A stretch of 60,000 nucleotides of DNA from NCBI RefSeq assembly GCF_000003815.2, contig NC_049991.1:3337667-3397666 (forward strand), in the 5' to 3' direction. Both the position numbers and the translations under genes were made by a program. The first letter of the stretch is position 1; every line of letters begins with the position of its first letter. Positions 45,356 to 57,320 of this stretch are shown here, piece by piece. The notes under the pieces were generated by a model. That model had not been told where the DNA came from. It saw only the letters and a program-made list of their open reading frames with translations, and did not search any database. This DNA comes from Branchiostoma floridae. Lineage: Eukaryota; Chordata; Leptocardii; Amphioxiformes; Branchiostomatidae.

Positions 45356-47296
45356 ATCCGCGCATTTTAGCGAACGCGGGGAGACCTCCTCCGTTTAGCT
45401 TATATGTTGCCAGAACGTATTTGAAATTTTGCGTATTTCTGCGGAACATACGACATGTTTAATCTTTGAATCCGCGCAGTTTAAGCGAACTAGGGGAGAC
45501 CTCCCCCATTTAGCTTATATGTTGCCAAAACGTACATGAAATGTTGCGTATTTCTGTTGAACATACGACATGTTTAATCTTTGAATCCGCGCGGTTTAAG
45601 CGAACTAGGGGAGAACACCCCCGTTTAGCTTATATGTTGCCAAGACGTATATGAAATGTTGCGTATTTCTGTTGAACATACGACATGTTTAATCTCTGAA
45701 TCCGCGCACTTTTAAGCGAACACGGGGAAACCTCCCCCGTTTAGCTAATATGTTGCCAAGACGTATATGAAATGTTACGTATTTTTGTTATGTTTTTCTT
45801 ACTATTAAACGGCGAGCATTCCTACAAGTAAATGTACGAATGATGTTTACTTCTTTATCTGCAAGCAAGCGTCAAGAAGGAACAGTCTGAGCACACAGGC
45901 AGAGTCTTCCCGTGTTGCACGTGTTTGTTTTGGTTATTGTGATATGCGTGGGCAGGCTAGATGTAAATTTATTCAGCGTTAATTCGTAAGCGTATGGGGC
46001 GCGCCTCCGTCTGTGGCCGGCATACTATACATACACAGCGGCTGTGCCATGTGATAGGATGTATCCAATGGCAGAAAAGAGTGGGGGTTCAAATTTACCG
46101 GCACGGAGCGGTTATTTTCCAGGCGTTCATTTGAAGAGAAGTATTGAAGAACGTTTGGACCTGTTCTAATCCGCAAGTTGTGGCTGTTACCGCTTAGGAC
46201 CCCCACTGCGCGAAAGGGGTCCATTTCCGGACAAATCCGGAACTTGACACATCACTGGACATTTTACGTATTCGGACCATTTTCGGGAATTTTGTAGACA
46301 TCTTACATATCCGGAAATATTCTGACTCAGGAATTGCTTCCTTGCGAATCCGGAAAAACATGACTTTGTATTTTTCCGGATTCGGTTCAGGGGCGTTTCG
46401 TAACTCCGAATATGTGTTTCTCTAGGTATACGGAGTTATCTGTTGCTAAGATTTATGCTGTATCCTGACTATACTGTAGCACGACGAGTATCCGAGAATA
46501 TATTGACTCCGAAATGTTTTCATCTTTTCCCTAACAAAACCAACAACTCTGATTCTTCCGTATATGTGGCATGTACGTTTCCCTTGTCCATGTATCTTTC
46601 TTTCCATTTCCCCTCATATTCGAGAATGCCGCTTTTCCGTTTATGCAACATTTTTTAAATTTTACTGATGTTGTATCAACGATACCGTTGTAATATTTTC
46701 AGTAAGCAAGACAGTTAGGATTTCATGACTCTGGAAATGTACCAGTCGTTTACCGTATACATGTACAGCACTGATTTGTCCGGTATATGTGCTATGTGCG
46801 TTTCCAGAGTCCACATTTGCGTTTCTCTCTATTTTCCATCATAAGCGCCCGGGGAATACCGTATATGCAACCCTTCAGGCACTGTACAAAAGGGGTTGCT
46901 TTCTAAGCAAATAAGAAATTGACTTTGTCCGAACCGGGTCAGGTGCGTTTCCGTACTCTGCCTACTCTGATGTTTCTTGATATTTTTTATCTTCACCTTT
47001 CCTATCTCCAAATATTATCTGTCCGTTTAACATATTTCCTGACAGAATTTGACAGCAAGCGCAACGTAAAGGATATATGTTTGCTCCTAAAATGCCTATA
47101 TCTTTCACGTCCTTCCATGCGTAATGCACGGAGTATACTGATTTTTCCACATACGTTTAGGTAGGATATGAATACGGGTGACCTTCTTTTTATATTTTCG
47201 TCTTACATCTTGAAATATCTATTGTCCGTATATGTTACATTTTTCCTAATGGTGGTCCGGACTCGGAAAATCAACAGAATCATTCGTCCGGGAATC

Positions 47297-47669
47297 AATC
47301 GGAAATGACTCTCCATAGAAGGAGTGCATTATGGCCCACTTAGATTTCCGGACGTATTCGTGGCCGGTCACAGTCAAGATATGGTAGGTACAATAATATC
47401 GTATGCCTCTAGGGGGAGCTTATGCAGCCACTTTTCCTTTACAAATTTACAAATAAATGAAATTGACTTACAAAAAAATAGCAATCGGAAAAGACTCTCC
47501 ATGGAAGGAGTGCATTATGGCCCACTTAGATTTCCGGACGTATTCGTGGCCGGTCACAGTCAAGATATGGTAGGTACAATAATATCGTATGCCTCTAGAG
47601 GGAGCTTATGCAGCCACTTTTCCTTTACAAATTTACAAATCGGACAAAGTCAAAGACTTACAAAAAAAT
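47297..47669. repeat. 186-bp direct tandem duplication
   Basis: AATCGGAAATGACTCTCCAT at 47297 recurs as AATCGGAAAAGACTCTCCAT at 47483. The units are otherwise nearly identical (TTTCCGGACGTATTCGTGGC, GTATGCCTCTAGRGGGAGCT). The duplication is recent and lies in the left arm of the CACTG element. Confidence 0.93.
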
Positions 47670-47787
47670 AGTATTTCTTTAATACATGTATATACAGTAT
47701 GTCAACAAGAGAATAAGTGCCCGGAAAAACACTTTTATCTTTTCTGGTACCTTCACTATTTCTCACATGGGACAAGTCTGGTACATG

Positions 47788-47970
47788 TTACTCTCCAAGC
47801 AGAGATTGAATCGCGTAGATATAGTAGAAGTCGGAAAAATTACACGGGCTCTCTTCTCGTAAGAGGAGCGCCCGCGTGTAATTTTTTCTTGAAGAGGAGC
47901 GCCCGTGTAATTTCCCCGACTACTACTATATATCCTATATCTACACAACTCAACCTCTGCTTGGAGAATA
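47788..47970. mobile_element. 183-bp MITE with 8-bp target duplication
   Basis: Flanked by GGTACATG at 47780-47787 and 47971-47978. The arms CTCCAAGCAGAGATTGAATC and, reverse-complemented, CTCCAAGCAGAGGTTGAGTT continue through GTAGATATAG and AATTACACGGGC to a short loop, so almost the whole element is a hairpin. An 8-bp duplication fits hAT- or P-type transposases. Confidence 0.9.
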
Positions 47971-49317
47971 GGTACATGCATGTGTATGTGTATAAATGCG
48001 AACCATATGTGGCGGCCAGACCTGATTGGTCAGTTCGTAATCGTGTCGTCTACCACGCATGCCTGGAATGTGGGCGCGGTAAGTTTGACGGTTGACTGAG
48101 TGAACAGACATCCAAGCCGCGGTGAGCTGTTTGTGTGCGTATGCTCAGTTATCTGCAGGTTTCCATGCTCCCATCGCAAATATCATCTGGAGGAATACAC
48201 CGCGGGATTCTTTATTTTCTGGACCAACTTGTGATTTACAAGGATTGGCCGACACCTATTCGGGACACTTAGTGGATGCTACAACAACGGGTAAACTCAG
48301 GCGACACCATCGGCCAATTTGACAGGCACGGCACAAGGTAACTTCAATCTTACCCTTGTACGCAGATGAGATCAAACTAAACGTTAACGTAATACCTACA
48401 TCAGTTGGTTCTTTCAAATTTGTCAACATGTAAGTTACCTAGAGATTGTTGTTTGTGCCTTGTTTCTTTTGCATTCCTCAAGGATATTTGAGAACAGGCT
48501 GGCCCTCGACTTTTCCTGTGTACGATAAGTAGGAACAGATGTGCGTAATGTGAGAAGGCAAGTTTACGGAGATATCAGGGGTTAACATTTATCCGGATAC
48601 TGTTCAAGGCCTTTGCCATGTGGTTCACGCCAAATGTCAGATACATTGATTTTTCCGTATATGTGTCATGGGCGTTTCCGTAGTCCAGACATTCGTTTCA
48701 TTCAAAACCTTCTCATATCCGGGTATACCGGATACTGTTCAGAGCCGTTTCTTACTTCTGAACGGGATATTTTTTGTCAAAATAACCAAGAAATCCATGA
48801 TGTATCTTGCTTACAGCCAAATATGACAAATATTAAAAAGTAAAACTATCCGAAAGCAATTTTTTTACTCGGCCTGAATAGGCATGACTAGATACGTTCA
48901 CTTCATCTTTTGCTAGAATTATTTGACGCTAAAAGTATATAAATATGGCAACATAACTGTATTAAAATAGCTAAAAGTAGAGGTCACTGCCGTTTTCAGT
49001 GATCATAGGCCTCTATGTGTTGGGTTATATATGGCACTTGTTGTGTCATTTTGGCATATAGAGGAAAGGTGCTTACTCGTCTCTACATCAAACTTATTTT
49101 AGCCGTGTTTCTTTTTCAGCATCCTGTCATCTCGAGGGAAATAAGGCCAGTTGCAGTGGTACACCTGTGCGGCGCAACACCCTGTGTAACGTCCTTCATT
49201 CGGAACTTATCTATATATATGTAAACACGATTCAAAAACCAGTACTATTTGTGTAAGAATTGTATGTCAGACGTTTCGGAAGCTGGTCATTTCGGCCCCG
49301 AGACGATTTGATGACGG

Positions 49318-49456
49318 TTCGGCCCCAGGTCTAGGACACTTGTACACCTGACTATAACCCTAACTTCACCCTAACCCTCATTCTAACTTAACCCTAACCC
49401 TAACCCTTACTTTAACCATAAACATAACCCAAATCGTCCTAGACCTGGTAGCTGAG
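49318..49456. repeat. Hairpin unit with degenerate telomere-like core
   Basis: An inner core of imperfect AACCCT units (AACCCTAACTTCACCCTAAC, TTAACCCTAACCCTAACCCT; about 49364-49432) is flanked by the inverted pair CCAGGTCTAGGAC (49324-49336) and GTCCTAGACCTGG (49437-49449), with TTCGGCCC blocks further out. AACCCT is the metazoan telomere repeat, but here it is only a short interstitial tract. Confidence 0.75.
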
Positions 49457-49501
49457 ACCTGGTGCAAATTGAATTGAGGGCCGAACTGTCGAGGTCAACC
49501 T

Positions 49502-49966
49502 TGTAACATTTGGTCTTAGTGGTAGGATTTGGGCATTTACCTATACGTCAAGGTGACGCATCTATGCTATGCACTCTCACCAATATAGCCAAGGACCAGG
49601 GTTCAGTGTACAGTTGATGTGATCTTTATTACTACGACCGATTGTATACAGTTTAGGCAAGTGAACGGATGTGATGATATAATACTACAACTAATACAAG
49701 ATACGATACCTGGACAGAGTTGCGGTGGATGATACTAACTAACCCGGTTAACTAAACTACGACGGCGGAAGATGCGCTTGTCCTTGTCTCTCTGGGTCTG
49801 CTTCTAGTCTAACTAGCGCGTACCGCGTCTTATATTACATCAATTGGAGGCGGAGCTTACGCGAGCGCTGCGGGGCGTGGCCTAGTTGACGTCAGGGCGC
49901 GCCCATGATCACGTGCTCTCACCACGCGACCCCTGGGCCGCCCAACGTAATAACAGACTTGCTACA
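49502..49966 (-). repeat. LTR (3' LTR in element orientation)
   Basis: 465 bp, ends TG...CA. On the minus strand it contains AATAAAGATCACATCAA near 49620-49632 (complement of TGATGTGATCTTTATT), a possible polyadenylation signal for the element. GC-rich motifs (GGGCGCGCCC, TGACGTCA-like) are near the other end. Confidence 0.95.
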
Positions 49967-51183
49967 CCATCCCCCCCCGCAACGCTTAATGATGCTCCCG
50001 CATCATTTAACATATCTCAGTAAAATTGAACTAACTTTAGCTAATAAATCACGTAAGAATATCACAATGAATTTCGAATACCCGGAACCATACGCAAACC
50101 ATAACTCACACTTTAGCATACATCAATGTCGGCTCACTAAGTACAGATGAAGAGAGAAAAAAAAAATTATCGCATCGACTCAGATACGACTGGTCTTTCA
50201 ATCTCATTAAGTACAAATCAAGTAAAAAAAAAATCAATTGTATCGACTTTGACACTTAGGTGAGAATCTCGTTGAATACAGCATCACATAAAATACATCA
50301 TGGCACCATACAGAATGAATTCGAAACAACATTACATATAGAAAGCAACAGAAGGCATGACAACAAAATCCAAAATCTCGATACCAAACAAATACCAAAC
50401 AATACCAAAACAATTTCCCAAACAATAAGGTCATCGAAGTATCAGAATAACGGAGCACCATAATACCAAAGTACTTTCCTGAACAGTAACATCATCAAAG
50501 TTCCGAACATTAGTAATCATATCATCCAAAGCATTTTGTACACACATCAACGTAGACAAGACTCTGTACCCGAGTAATACACACAGACAGGATAAACCAT
50601 GTCGAACCCGGTCGAACCGTTTCGGGAGCGTTTTTGCTCGGGACCCACTACATTTTTGGCGGGTCCTTGGTTGTTAGACGAGGAGGGGACTAGTGAGTGC
50701 CAACGCGTTCGGAAGGGAAAACGGGTCCCAACGGAGGAGAGAACGAGGCGGTCCCACTACCTTAATCCCTAGCAATGTGCCCTGCTAATGATTACGACAA
50801 CTGCCTTCGTGGAATCTCTTTTTTAGTAGACCACTTAATGATGCAAGGAAGGCTGAATTTTTTGCCGGCATTTACACAATCAGTAGCCAAAACGAAGGAG
50901 GAGGAAAAAGCTTGCCAAACCGTAGGTACCTGAGTACGGAAGCCCGGTCGGAAGTGGTTGTAGGAAGGACACCCCGCTACGGTCATGTCACTACGGAACC
51001 AATCATCAGGGGAATTGACCATGCCCGTCTATGTGTGAGGCGAGTCACGACATGGAGAGAGGAGACGGAACAGGCAGAGGGTCAAATCCCGTTCCTGTGG
51101 GGGACATAGAACCTGGGGAGGGGGGGTGCCCAAACCACGAGAGTACACGAGGGACTTCAAACGGAACGAAGAATTTTCCACTC

Positions 51184-52401
51184 CTAAATTGACATGAATT
51201 TTTTCAAGAAGGTTTCGGTGGGCTGGTGACGGCCCGGACTACAGCTGTCATTAAATGGATCACCGGACTCCAACTGTTTGGCAGAAGTAGTAAGCCGAGG
51301 GCTCCAAGGGATGGGTAGTAGTAACCCGAGGGCTCCAAGGGACGGGTAGGGGGACCTATATTGAACCGTTCTCCCCCCGGGACACGACCTATCCAAACGA
51401 TGACACTGTCTAGTCAGCCCCACATCTAGACTTTTTGTGACCTGGCATACGTTGGGGTGGACATGGTTTGTATCACTGTTGCTGTCACTGGAGGTATAAG
51501 CGTCCGGGAAGCATATAAAATTGTTCATGTCTCGCGGTTGTCTACGACGACGCCGGTTGATACGTTGCGGTAACGGGGACGGAAGGACGGGTGATGATGT
51601 TGTCGCTGTCATGTCGGTCGGAGCAGGTGTCGGAGCAGGAACAGGTGTCGGGGTTGGAACAGGTGTCGGAGCAGGAACAGGTGTCGGAGTTGGAACAGGT
51701 GTCGGAGCAGGAACAGGTGTCGGGGTTGGAACAGGTGTCGGATCTGGAGCCGGTGTCGGATCTGGAACAGGTGCCTGGGTACGTGCTGGGTCGGGGCCAG
51801 GCAACTGGATGGGTGCCGCCTGCGCAGTGTCAGGTGACCGGTGGCGCCCAGGAACTGACGGCGGCAAGTGTGAACCTGTAACAGAAGAGGGAGGGGGCCC
51901 CGCGGAACAGTGTCCTTGGGGGATTACAGGTCCTGGGATGTTGTCAGCATCGTCAGCAAGTCGCTGAGCGTGGTCCTGTTGCCTGGGGAGGGAATCGCTG
52001 TTGTCATGGTAACGAGTCCGGTGACCTTGCTTGCTGGATCTATTTCTATACCTAAGAGGACATTGTAACTTCCAGTGGCCTAGCTGGTGACAGACAAAAC
52101 ATGGACGTGTTGACGGCGACGGCCTTCTCGAACGGACGGACTTCACAACAGGGACAGACTGACGACATTGTAACACAAATTGCTCCTGGAGTGTGCGCTG
52201 CAATGCTGTCGCTACTCGCCAAAACGCCTCCACCCAAACACATTTCAGTCTCTCCTCCTCGGCTCGCGTGTACCTAAATAACCTAAATGGGACGGACTTC
52301 CAAGTTGGTGCCCCTACTCCGGCCACAGGCGCAGACCCTGTCATGCCCTGATCCGGGTAGGCTTGGTCACCCCAAACAAAAAACTGTCCTCCCATGTCCA
52401 A
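51184..52401 (-). CDS. Gag-like nucleocapsid protein of the LTR element
   Basis: A 405-codon frame. A CCHC zinc knuckle (C-x2-C-x4-H-x4-C) lies at residues 101-114: [14 protein letters not shown]. Before it is a basic Arg/Ser stretch; after it, a Pro/Thr/Ala-rich region with a tandem [16 protein letters not shown] motif at about 207-262 and an arginine cluster ([11 protein letters not shown]) at about 280-290. No capsid fold is recognisable upstream of the knuckle; the ORF may be a C-terminal piece, or the element may lack a capsid and rely on proteins of a relative. The Met at 52401 is simply the first in frame. The Pro/Thr repeat is encoded by a ~36-bp minisatellite (51620-51790). It belongs to the mobile element, not to a host gene. 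Confidence 0.85.
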   Translation of the reverse strand: MDMGGQFFVWGDQAYPDQGMTGSAPVAGVGAPTWKSVPFRLFRYTRAEEERLKCVWVEAFWRVATALQRTLQEQFVLQCRQSVPVVKSVRSRRPSPSTRPCFVCHQLGHWKLQCPLRYRNRSSKQGHRTRYHDNSDSLPRQQDHAQRLADDADNIPGPVIPQGHCSAGPPPSSVTGSHLPPSVPGRHRSPDTAQAAPIQLPGPDPARTQAPVPDPTPAPDPTPVPTPTPVPAPTPVPTPTPVPAPTPVPTPTPVPAPTPAPTDMTATTSSPVLPSPLPQRINRRRRRQPRDMNNFICFPDAYTSSDSNSDTNHVHPNVCQVTKSLDVGLTRQCHRLDRSCPGGRTVQYRSPYPSLGALGLLLPIPWSPRLTTSAKQLESGDPFNDSCSPGRHQPTETFLKKFMSI

Positions 52402-54111
52402 ATTACCAAACCCTAAATACCAAAATTACCAAAATACCAAGTTACAAACTATACCACGCCGAACTTATCAAAGAAGAGGAGAAGACGTGAGTGGATCGCC
52501 CGACGTTAGCTTGCTTTCAAACGCTACACGACACCCGGCAACTGTGCCACAGTCACAATCACTGGTTCCTTAGAAACAAGACTGAAAATCACTTCAAATT
52601 GTAGGAGGAATGGCCACACAGAACAAACAAACGACGAATGATCTTTACAGCTGAAACCATACAGACCCTGGCCTGGACAACAATGATTCAGATACGGTGT
52701 ATGTTTTTACGCACAAAAACAAAGTTTAACGATTTCGAAAAACAATTTCTCATCAGGCAAGCAACCAAACAGAACCCTTTACGTGCATTGCCCTGTGGAA
52801 TAATTCCAAAAAACTTACAACACGAGAAATCAGGGCAACCTAACAAAAATGTACCCAATAGCAGATGATCACTGGCCAACAACAAAAAATCTTAACCCTG
52901 ACTACAGCAAGAGACCCAATCAATTATGCAACTTCCCAGAAAAACAATCAAGGTACACGCCATGTATAATCACAAAACAATTTATGTAAATTAAACCATC
53001 CGTATCCGTTATGAAATCTCCAAAATCGACAGCAAAATCTAGCACCAAGTAAACGGAACACGACAAGTTTAAACAGGACAAGAAAAAGTTCTACACCTGA
53101 CCTTTTCACAACCACAAATAATCCTAGCAAAGTATACAAGCGAAAATACACTAATCAAAACAGAACTTCCAGACTAAAACCAACACTTATCGAACGAATT
53201 GTCCACAAATCAAGGAAATGGTTTAATCAACGACAAGAACATTTTGCCATCCCCACATCCAAACATGTCAAAACCGCAGCGTTGCAATCAGCATTACCGA
53301 GAACAAACATGTGCATAGTTGGGCAATACAACGACGGGAGACCTAAAAATTCGGAGGATGGGGGAGATTGGCATGCATCAGGAGACAGGTTACGTGACGT
53401 TGGATACAATGACAAGGTGCGAACGTATTGAGTTATGGCGCTAAAAGAAAACACGTCAAAGTCGGCGGAGGAACATAACAAAACCTTATAGCATAACAAA
53501 ACCCTGTCCAGACCTATCGGCAATATCAAAGAAAACAATGCTTTTCAAGGGATAAGTTTCGGCGCCGAAAAAAATGGACTTCTTGACTGGCATGAAAGTG
53601 CTAATACATGGAAATTTGGCGGTGACGGTCGACAAAGGAGTTACCAGGTAGGTATCAATGAAGGACAAAGGACGTGCCGATGAAACAACGCTTTGAACAC
53701 GGAGAAAGATTTACATATGCGAAATTCAATGTCGGTCGCCGGGAAGGTATGTCACTACGAGTGCGGCAGTATAATTAGGGAAGCAAAATTGCTGGTAGAC
53801 AAACAAACAAATTTGCGTGGAAAAAATGGAGAAGCACAGAAGGGGTATTTATAAAATCCAAACAGGTAGAATTATTCGACACAAATCAGGCTAATCTGTG
53901 AATTTTGACCGAGATTAGGGTCTAATTTGCAACTAATCGATACACGGGTAGCAAGTTCGCAACACACAGGAACAATGGAAATTTGACTGAGCGTCACTTT
54001 GGCGCAACCCGAAAACGTGACGTATTCTTAGAAATCACGGTACAAAGTTTATAACAATCGGGTCGTAGAATCAGGATCACAGAGCAAAACTGTACCCACT
54101 AGTAGGAACCA

Positions 54112-54576
54112 TGTAACATTTGGTCTTAGTGGTAGGATTTGGGCATTTACCTATACGTCAAGGTGACGCATCTATGCTATGCACTCTCACCAATATAGCC
54201 AAGGACCAGGGTTCAGTGTACAGTTGATGTGATCTTTATTACTACGACCGATTGTATACAGTTTAGGCAAGTGAACGGATGTGATGATATAATACTACAA
54301 CTAATACAAGATACGATACCTGGACAGAGTTGCGGTGGATGATACTAACTAACCCGGTTAACTAAACTACGACGGCGGAAGATGCGCTTGTCCTTGTCTC
54401 TCTGGGTCTGCTTCTAGTCTAACTAGCGCGTACCGCGTCTTATATTACATCAATTGGAGGCGGAGCTTACGCGAGCGCTGCGGGGCGTGGCCTAGTTGAC
54501 GTCAGGGCGCGCCCATGATCACGTGCTCTCACCACGCGACCCCTGGGCCGCCCAACGTAATAACAGACTTGCTACA
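54112..54576 (-). repeat. LTR (5' LTR in element orientation)
   Basis: Apparently base-for-base identical to 49502-49966, which indicates a very recent insertion or gene conversion. It is the upstream LTR for the minus-strand ORF. Confidence 0.95.
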
Positions 54577-55149
54577 ACCTGGTGCCTAATTATAACTTAA
54601 GCAATTCTGTGCAATGATGCCATTATAAATTTACAAGCTATTGAAGTTAAAGAAGAATGCATAATAGTTCAAAGATGATTTCGCATTCCTTCTACATGGC
54701 TTCTACTAGCTGAATACGAGTTTTGAAATTATTTGTCTTATTCAAGTTATTGGTTTTCTATTTGCTTCGACTGAATATTTTACTCAGATATATATTTACT
54801 TCCGGGGTATTACATTGATCTCCAGAACACTATAGTCAAGTTGTTGTGTACTTGTGTCATAATATTTGGATATTATTCAATAGTTGTTACTTTGCAGTAA
54901 GTTATGTGTCTATTTCCGTTTGTCGAAAACATTCCAATACTTAAAGGACGTAATATTTGAAATGTCCTGAATATGAAGTTTTGTTACGCTTAAACGTCAA
55001 ACTGTTGAGACAAGTATGATGTGCGATTCTCCTCTCATTTCAACTGATGAGTGAGCAATACAGTGAAGAGACTTTTCCGTTTTAGTATCTTTGTTATTGT
55101 TCTTTTCTTTGACATTCATCTCTATTCAATTTTCATATGATTTTAGGAG

Positions 55150-55905
55150 CACAAATGCTCCAAATACCTCCTGGCTCTCCGTTGCACGGGATATTCAAGA
55201 AACACGGGATCTTCAGGTAGTATCCAGGAACACAATTATTGTAGTATATACGGATCCGGATATGCCATGACGAAAAGTGTTCCTGTTTACAATGCAGGAC
55301 ATTTCTCCGTATACGATTGAATACAACTCCGTATACGATACCAGAAATACAAAATATTCGAAAGAGATCTAGAAGTAAAACTGTACCATATACGGATCCG
55401 GATATACAGCTGCAAAACACGTTCCCATTTACAAGGCAGGATATGTATCCGTATACGTTTGAATAGAACACCATATACGGCACCGGAAATGCAAAATATT
55501 TGGGTAATATACGGAAATAAAACTGTTGTATATACGGACCCGAATATGCCGCGGCGAAACATGTTCCCATTTACAAGATAGGATATGTTTCCGTATACGC
55601 TTGAATGTAACTCCGTATACGTTCCCAGAAATGCAAAATATTTGGGTAATATACGGAAATAAATCTGTTGTATATACGGACCCGAATATGCCGCGACGAA
55701 ACATGTTCCCATTTACAAGATAGGATATGTTTCCGTATACGCTTGAATGTAACTCCGTATACGTTCCCAGAAATGCAAAATATTTGGGCCATATGCGGAA
55801 ATACAACTGTGTTGTATATACGGATCCGAATATGCTGCGACGAAACATGTTCCCGTTTACAAGACATGATATGTTTCCGTATACGTAGGATATTCCTGTC
55901 AGGAA
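55150..55905. repeat. ~142-bp tandem array (CCGTATACG motif)
   Basis: Five units anchored by GTTCCC at about 55278, 55421, 55561, 55703 and 55847 (period 140-144). Unit blocks: TTTACAAGATAGGATATGTT, then TCCGTATACGCTTGAATGTA, then GAAATGCAAAATATTTGGG, then TGTATATACGGACCCGAATA. Several overlapping open frames here repeat with the same period and should not be taken as genes. The array forms the right subterminal zone of the CACTG element. Confidence 0.93.
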
Positions 55906-56529
55906 ACTCATTGATATCACCGGAAACGTAATGAATTCGGAAATATTCTATACATGAAATGTCCGGAAATCGACCCCTTTCGCACAGTGCCCCGTTGACG
56001 GAATTTGACGCAAAGAGAGTAGGTGGCTATCATTCTGTACAACTTGATGCTGTTGGAAATCGACACAGAATGGGAAATCACGACCCTTGTACCATCCGGA
56101 TTAATAGAAGCTGAGACTGCAAGCTGAACATGTTTCGCGTCCAAATAATCCAAGAGTCCAAGAGGCAAGACCATCCAACAACACGAGTCATATCGGCCAC
56201 TACTCTAGATCGTACCGGATTCTTATTCCTGTGGTGGCCAGATGAAACTGTATGCTCTTTTTAACTTACGCCGAGACACTTCGTCCGACACTGGAAATGT
56301 TATAATGTGGACTTGGATGCTGCACGGAATTGCACAACCGTTGTGATTGCTGCCGACTACATCAGAACAAAAGGCCATAAATACCTAGTAGGCTGTAGTT
56401 TTTTTTTTTACTTTTCCATGAAATATTTTCTCGTGATTCAATAAAATTTCAAAGTGTCATCCATTGCATTTTCTTGCTTTGAAATGTGCTTATGATTATT
56501 CTGCTAAAATGGCACTTATCCACACCTTA

Positions 56530-57320
56530 TAATCAACTTAATGCATACGTATATGAGACGTACAGAGGGAACTTTAAACATGTCTTAAGGGTGTTTTAGT
56601 GCGTATATATGACAACTTTTAGCTGCTAAAACGAAAAATATAGACTCTTAATGCACACGTATATGAGACGTAAATAGGCTTTACATCAAATAAACGTGAA
56701 GTTTAAACATGTCTTAAGGGCGTTTTAATAAGTATTTACGGCAATTTTAAGCTGCTGAAAGGCACCTAAACATACGTTATAACCCACTTAATGCACACTT
56801 ATATGAGACGTAAATAGGCTTTAGATCAAATAAACAAGAAGTTTAAACATGTCTTAAGGGCGTTTTAAGAAGTATTTATGACAACTTTAAGCTGCTGAAA
56901 AGACACATAAACACACGTTATAATCCACTTAATGCACACGTATATAAGACGTAAAGAGGCTTTAGATCAGATAAACGTGAAGTTTAAACATGTCTTAAGG
57001 GCGTTTTAATAAGTATTTATGGCAACTTTAAGCTGCTGAAAAGGCACATAAACACACGTTATAATCCTCTTAATGCACACGTATATAAGACGTAAAGAGG
57101 CTTTAGATCAAATAAACGTGAACTTTAAACATGTCTTAAGGGCGTTTTAATAAGTATTTATGGCAACTTTAAGCTGCTGAAAAGGCACCTAAACACACAT
57201 TATAATTCTCTTAATGCACACGTATATAAGACGTAAAGAGGCTTTAGATCAAATAAACGTGAACTTTAAACAAGTTTTAAGGGGGTTTTAGTAATCATTT
57301 ACGACATCTTTAAGCTGCTG
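56530..57320. repeat. ~140-bp tandem array near right end of the large element
   Basis: Six units with ATGCAC/ATGCAT anchors at 56541, 56651, 56791, 56932, 57073 and 57213 (period 140-141 after a shorter first unit). Blocks: CACGTATATAAGACGTAAAG, then AGGCTTTAGATCAAATAAAC, then TTTAAACATGTCTTAAGGGC, then CAACTTTAAGCTGCTGAAAA. No coding potential. Confidence 0.95.

Larger units (their letters stand above)
43170..45780. repeat. ~115-bp tandem array, split by a TTAA element
   Basis: Unit: TCTTTGAATCCGCGCAGTTT, then AAGCGAACTAGGGGAGACCT, then CCCCCGTTTAGCTTATATGT, then TGCCAAGACGTATATAAAAT, then GTTGCGTATTTCTGTTGAAC, then ATACGACATGTT. Anchors CCGCGC at 43506, 43621, 43736, 43851, 43965 and 44081 give a 114-116-bp period. 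The array is interrupted at 44094-45037 by a transposon and at 45256-45355 by a gap. Some units carry different small changes (AACATGGGCA, AACTAGGGGA), so homogenisation is incomplete. Confidence 0.95.
49502..54576 (-). mobile_element. Young non-autonomous LTR retrotransposon (gag-only)
   Basis: Two 465-bp direct repeats, 49502-49966 and 54112-54576, begin TGTAACATTTGG and end ACTTGCTACA; I find no difference between them by eye. ACCT flanks both sides (49498-49501, 54577-54580). The element reads on the minus strand: right after the upstream LTR comes TGGTTCCTACTAGTGGG (a TGG-starting primer-binding-site candidate, 54095-54111), and right before the downstream LTR is the purine tract GGGGGGGGATGG (49967-49978). 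The only substantial frame is the zinc-knuckle ORF at 51184-52401. Five kilobases leave no room for a normal gag-pol, and no protease, reverse transcriptase or integrase is visible. Confidence 0.93.
46204..55989. mobile_element. 9.8 kb nested TIR element with CACTG termini
   Basis: The left end CACTGCGCGAAAGGGGTCCA, then TTTCCGGACA, pairs with the right end, whose reverse complement is CACTGTGCGAAAGGGGTCGA, then TTTCCGGACA. CCCC flanks both ends (46200-46203, 55990-55993), consistent with a 4-bp target duplication. Both arms carry degenerate CCGTATA/TCCGG-rich repeats. CACTR-type ends with short target duplications are typical of the CACTA/Mirage/Chapaev superfamily, and four bases would fit Chapaev; this family call is inference. 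The interior is occupied by other insertions and shows no transposase. Confidence 0.65.

Noticed and set aside
45979-46224. Minus-strand frame beside the CACTG element, considered as a gene split by it (with 55917-56174)
   Set aside because: Across the precise insertion point the frames do not continue for a useful length; stops occur within about 20 codons, and neither half has a recognisable domain.
47324-48095. 115- and 168-codon frames
   Set aside because: The first simply repeats its own peptide because of the 186-bp duplication; the second runs through the MITE hairpin. No family resemblance.
55133-55931. Six overlapping frames of 87-163 codons with cysteine/tyrosine-rich periodic peptides
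   Set aside because: They follow the 142-bp tandem unit, are open on both strands and have no family signature. This is a repeat artefact inside a transposon arm.
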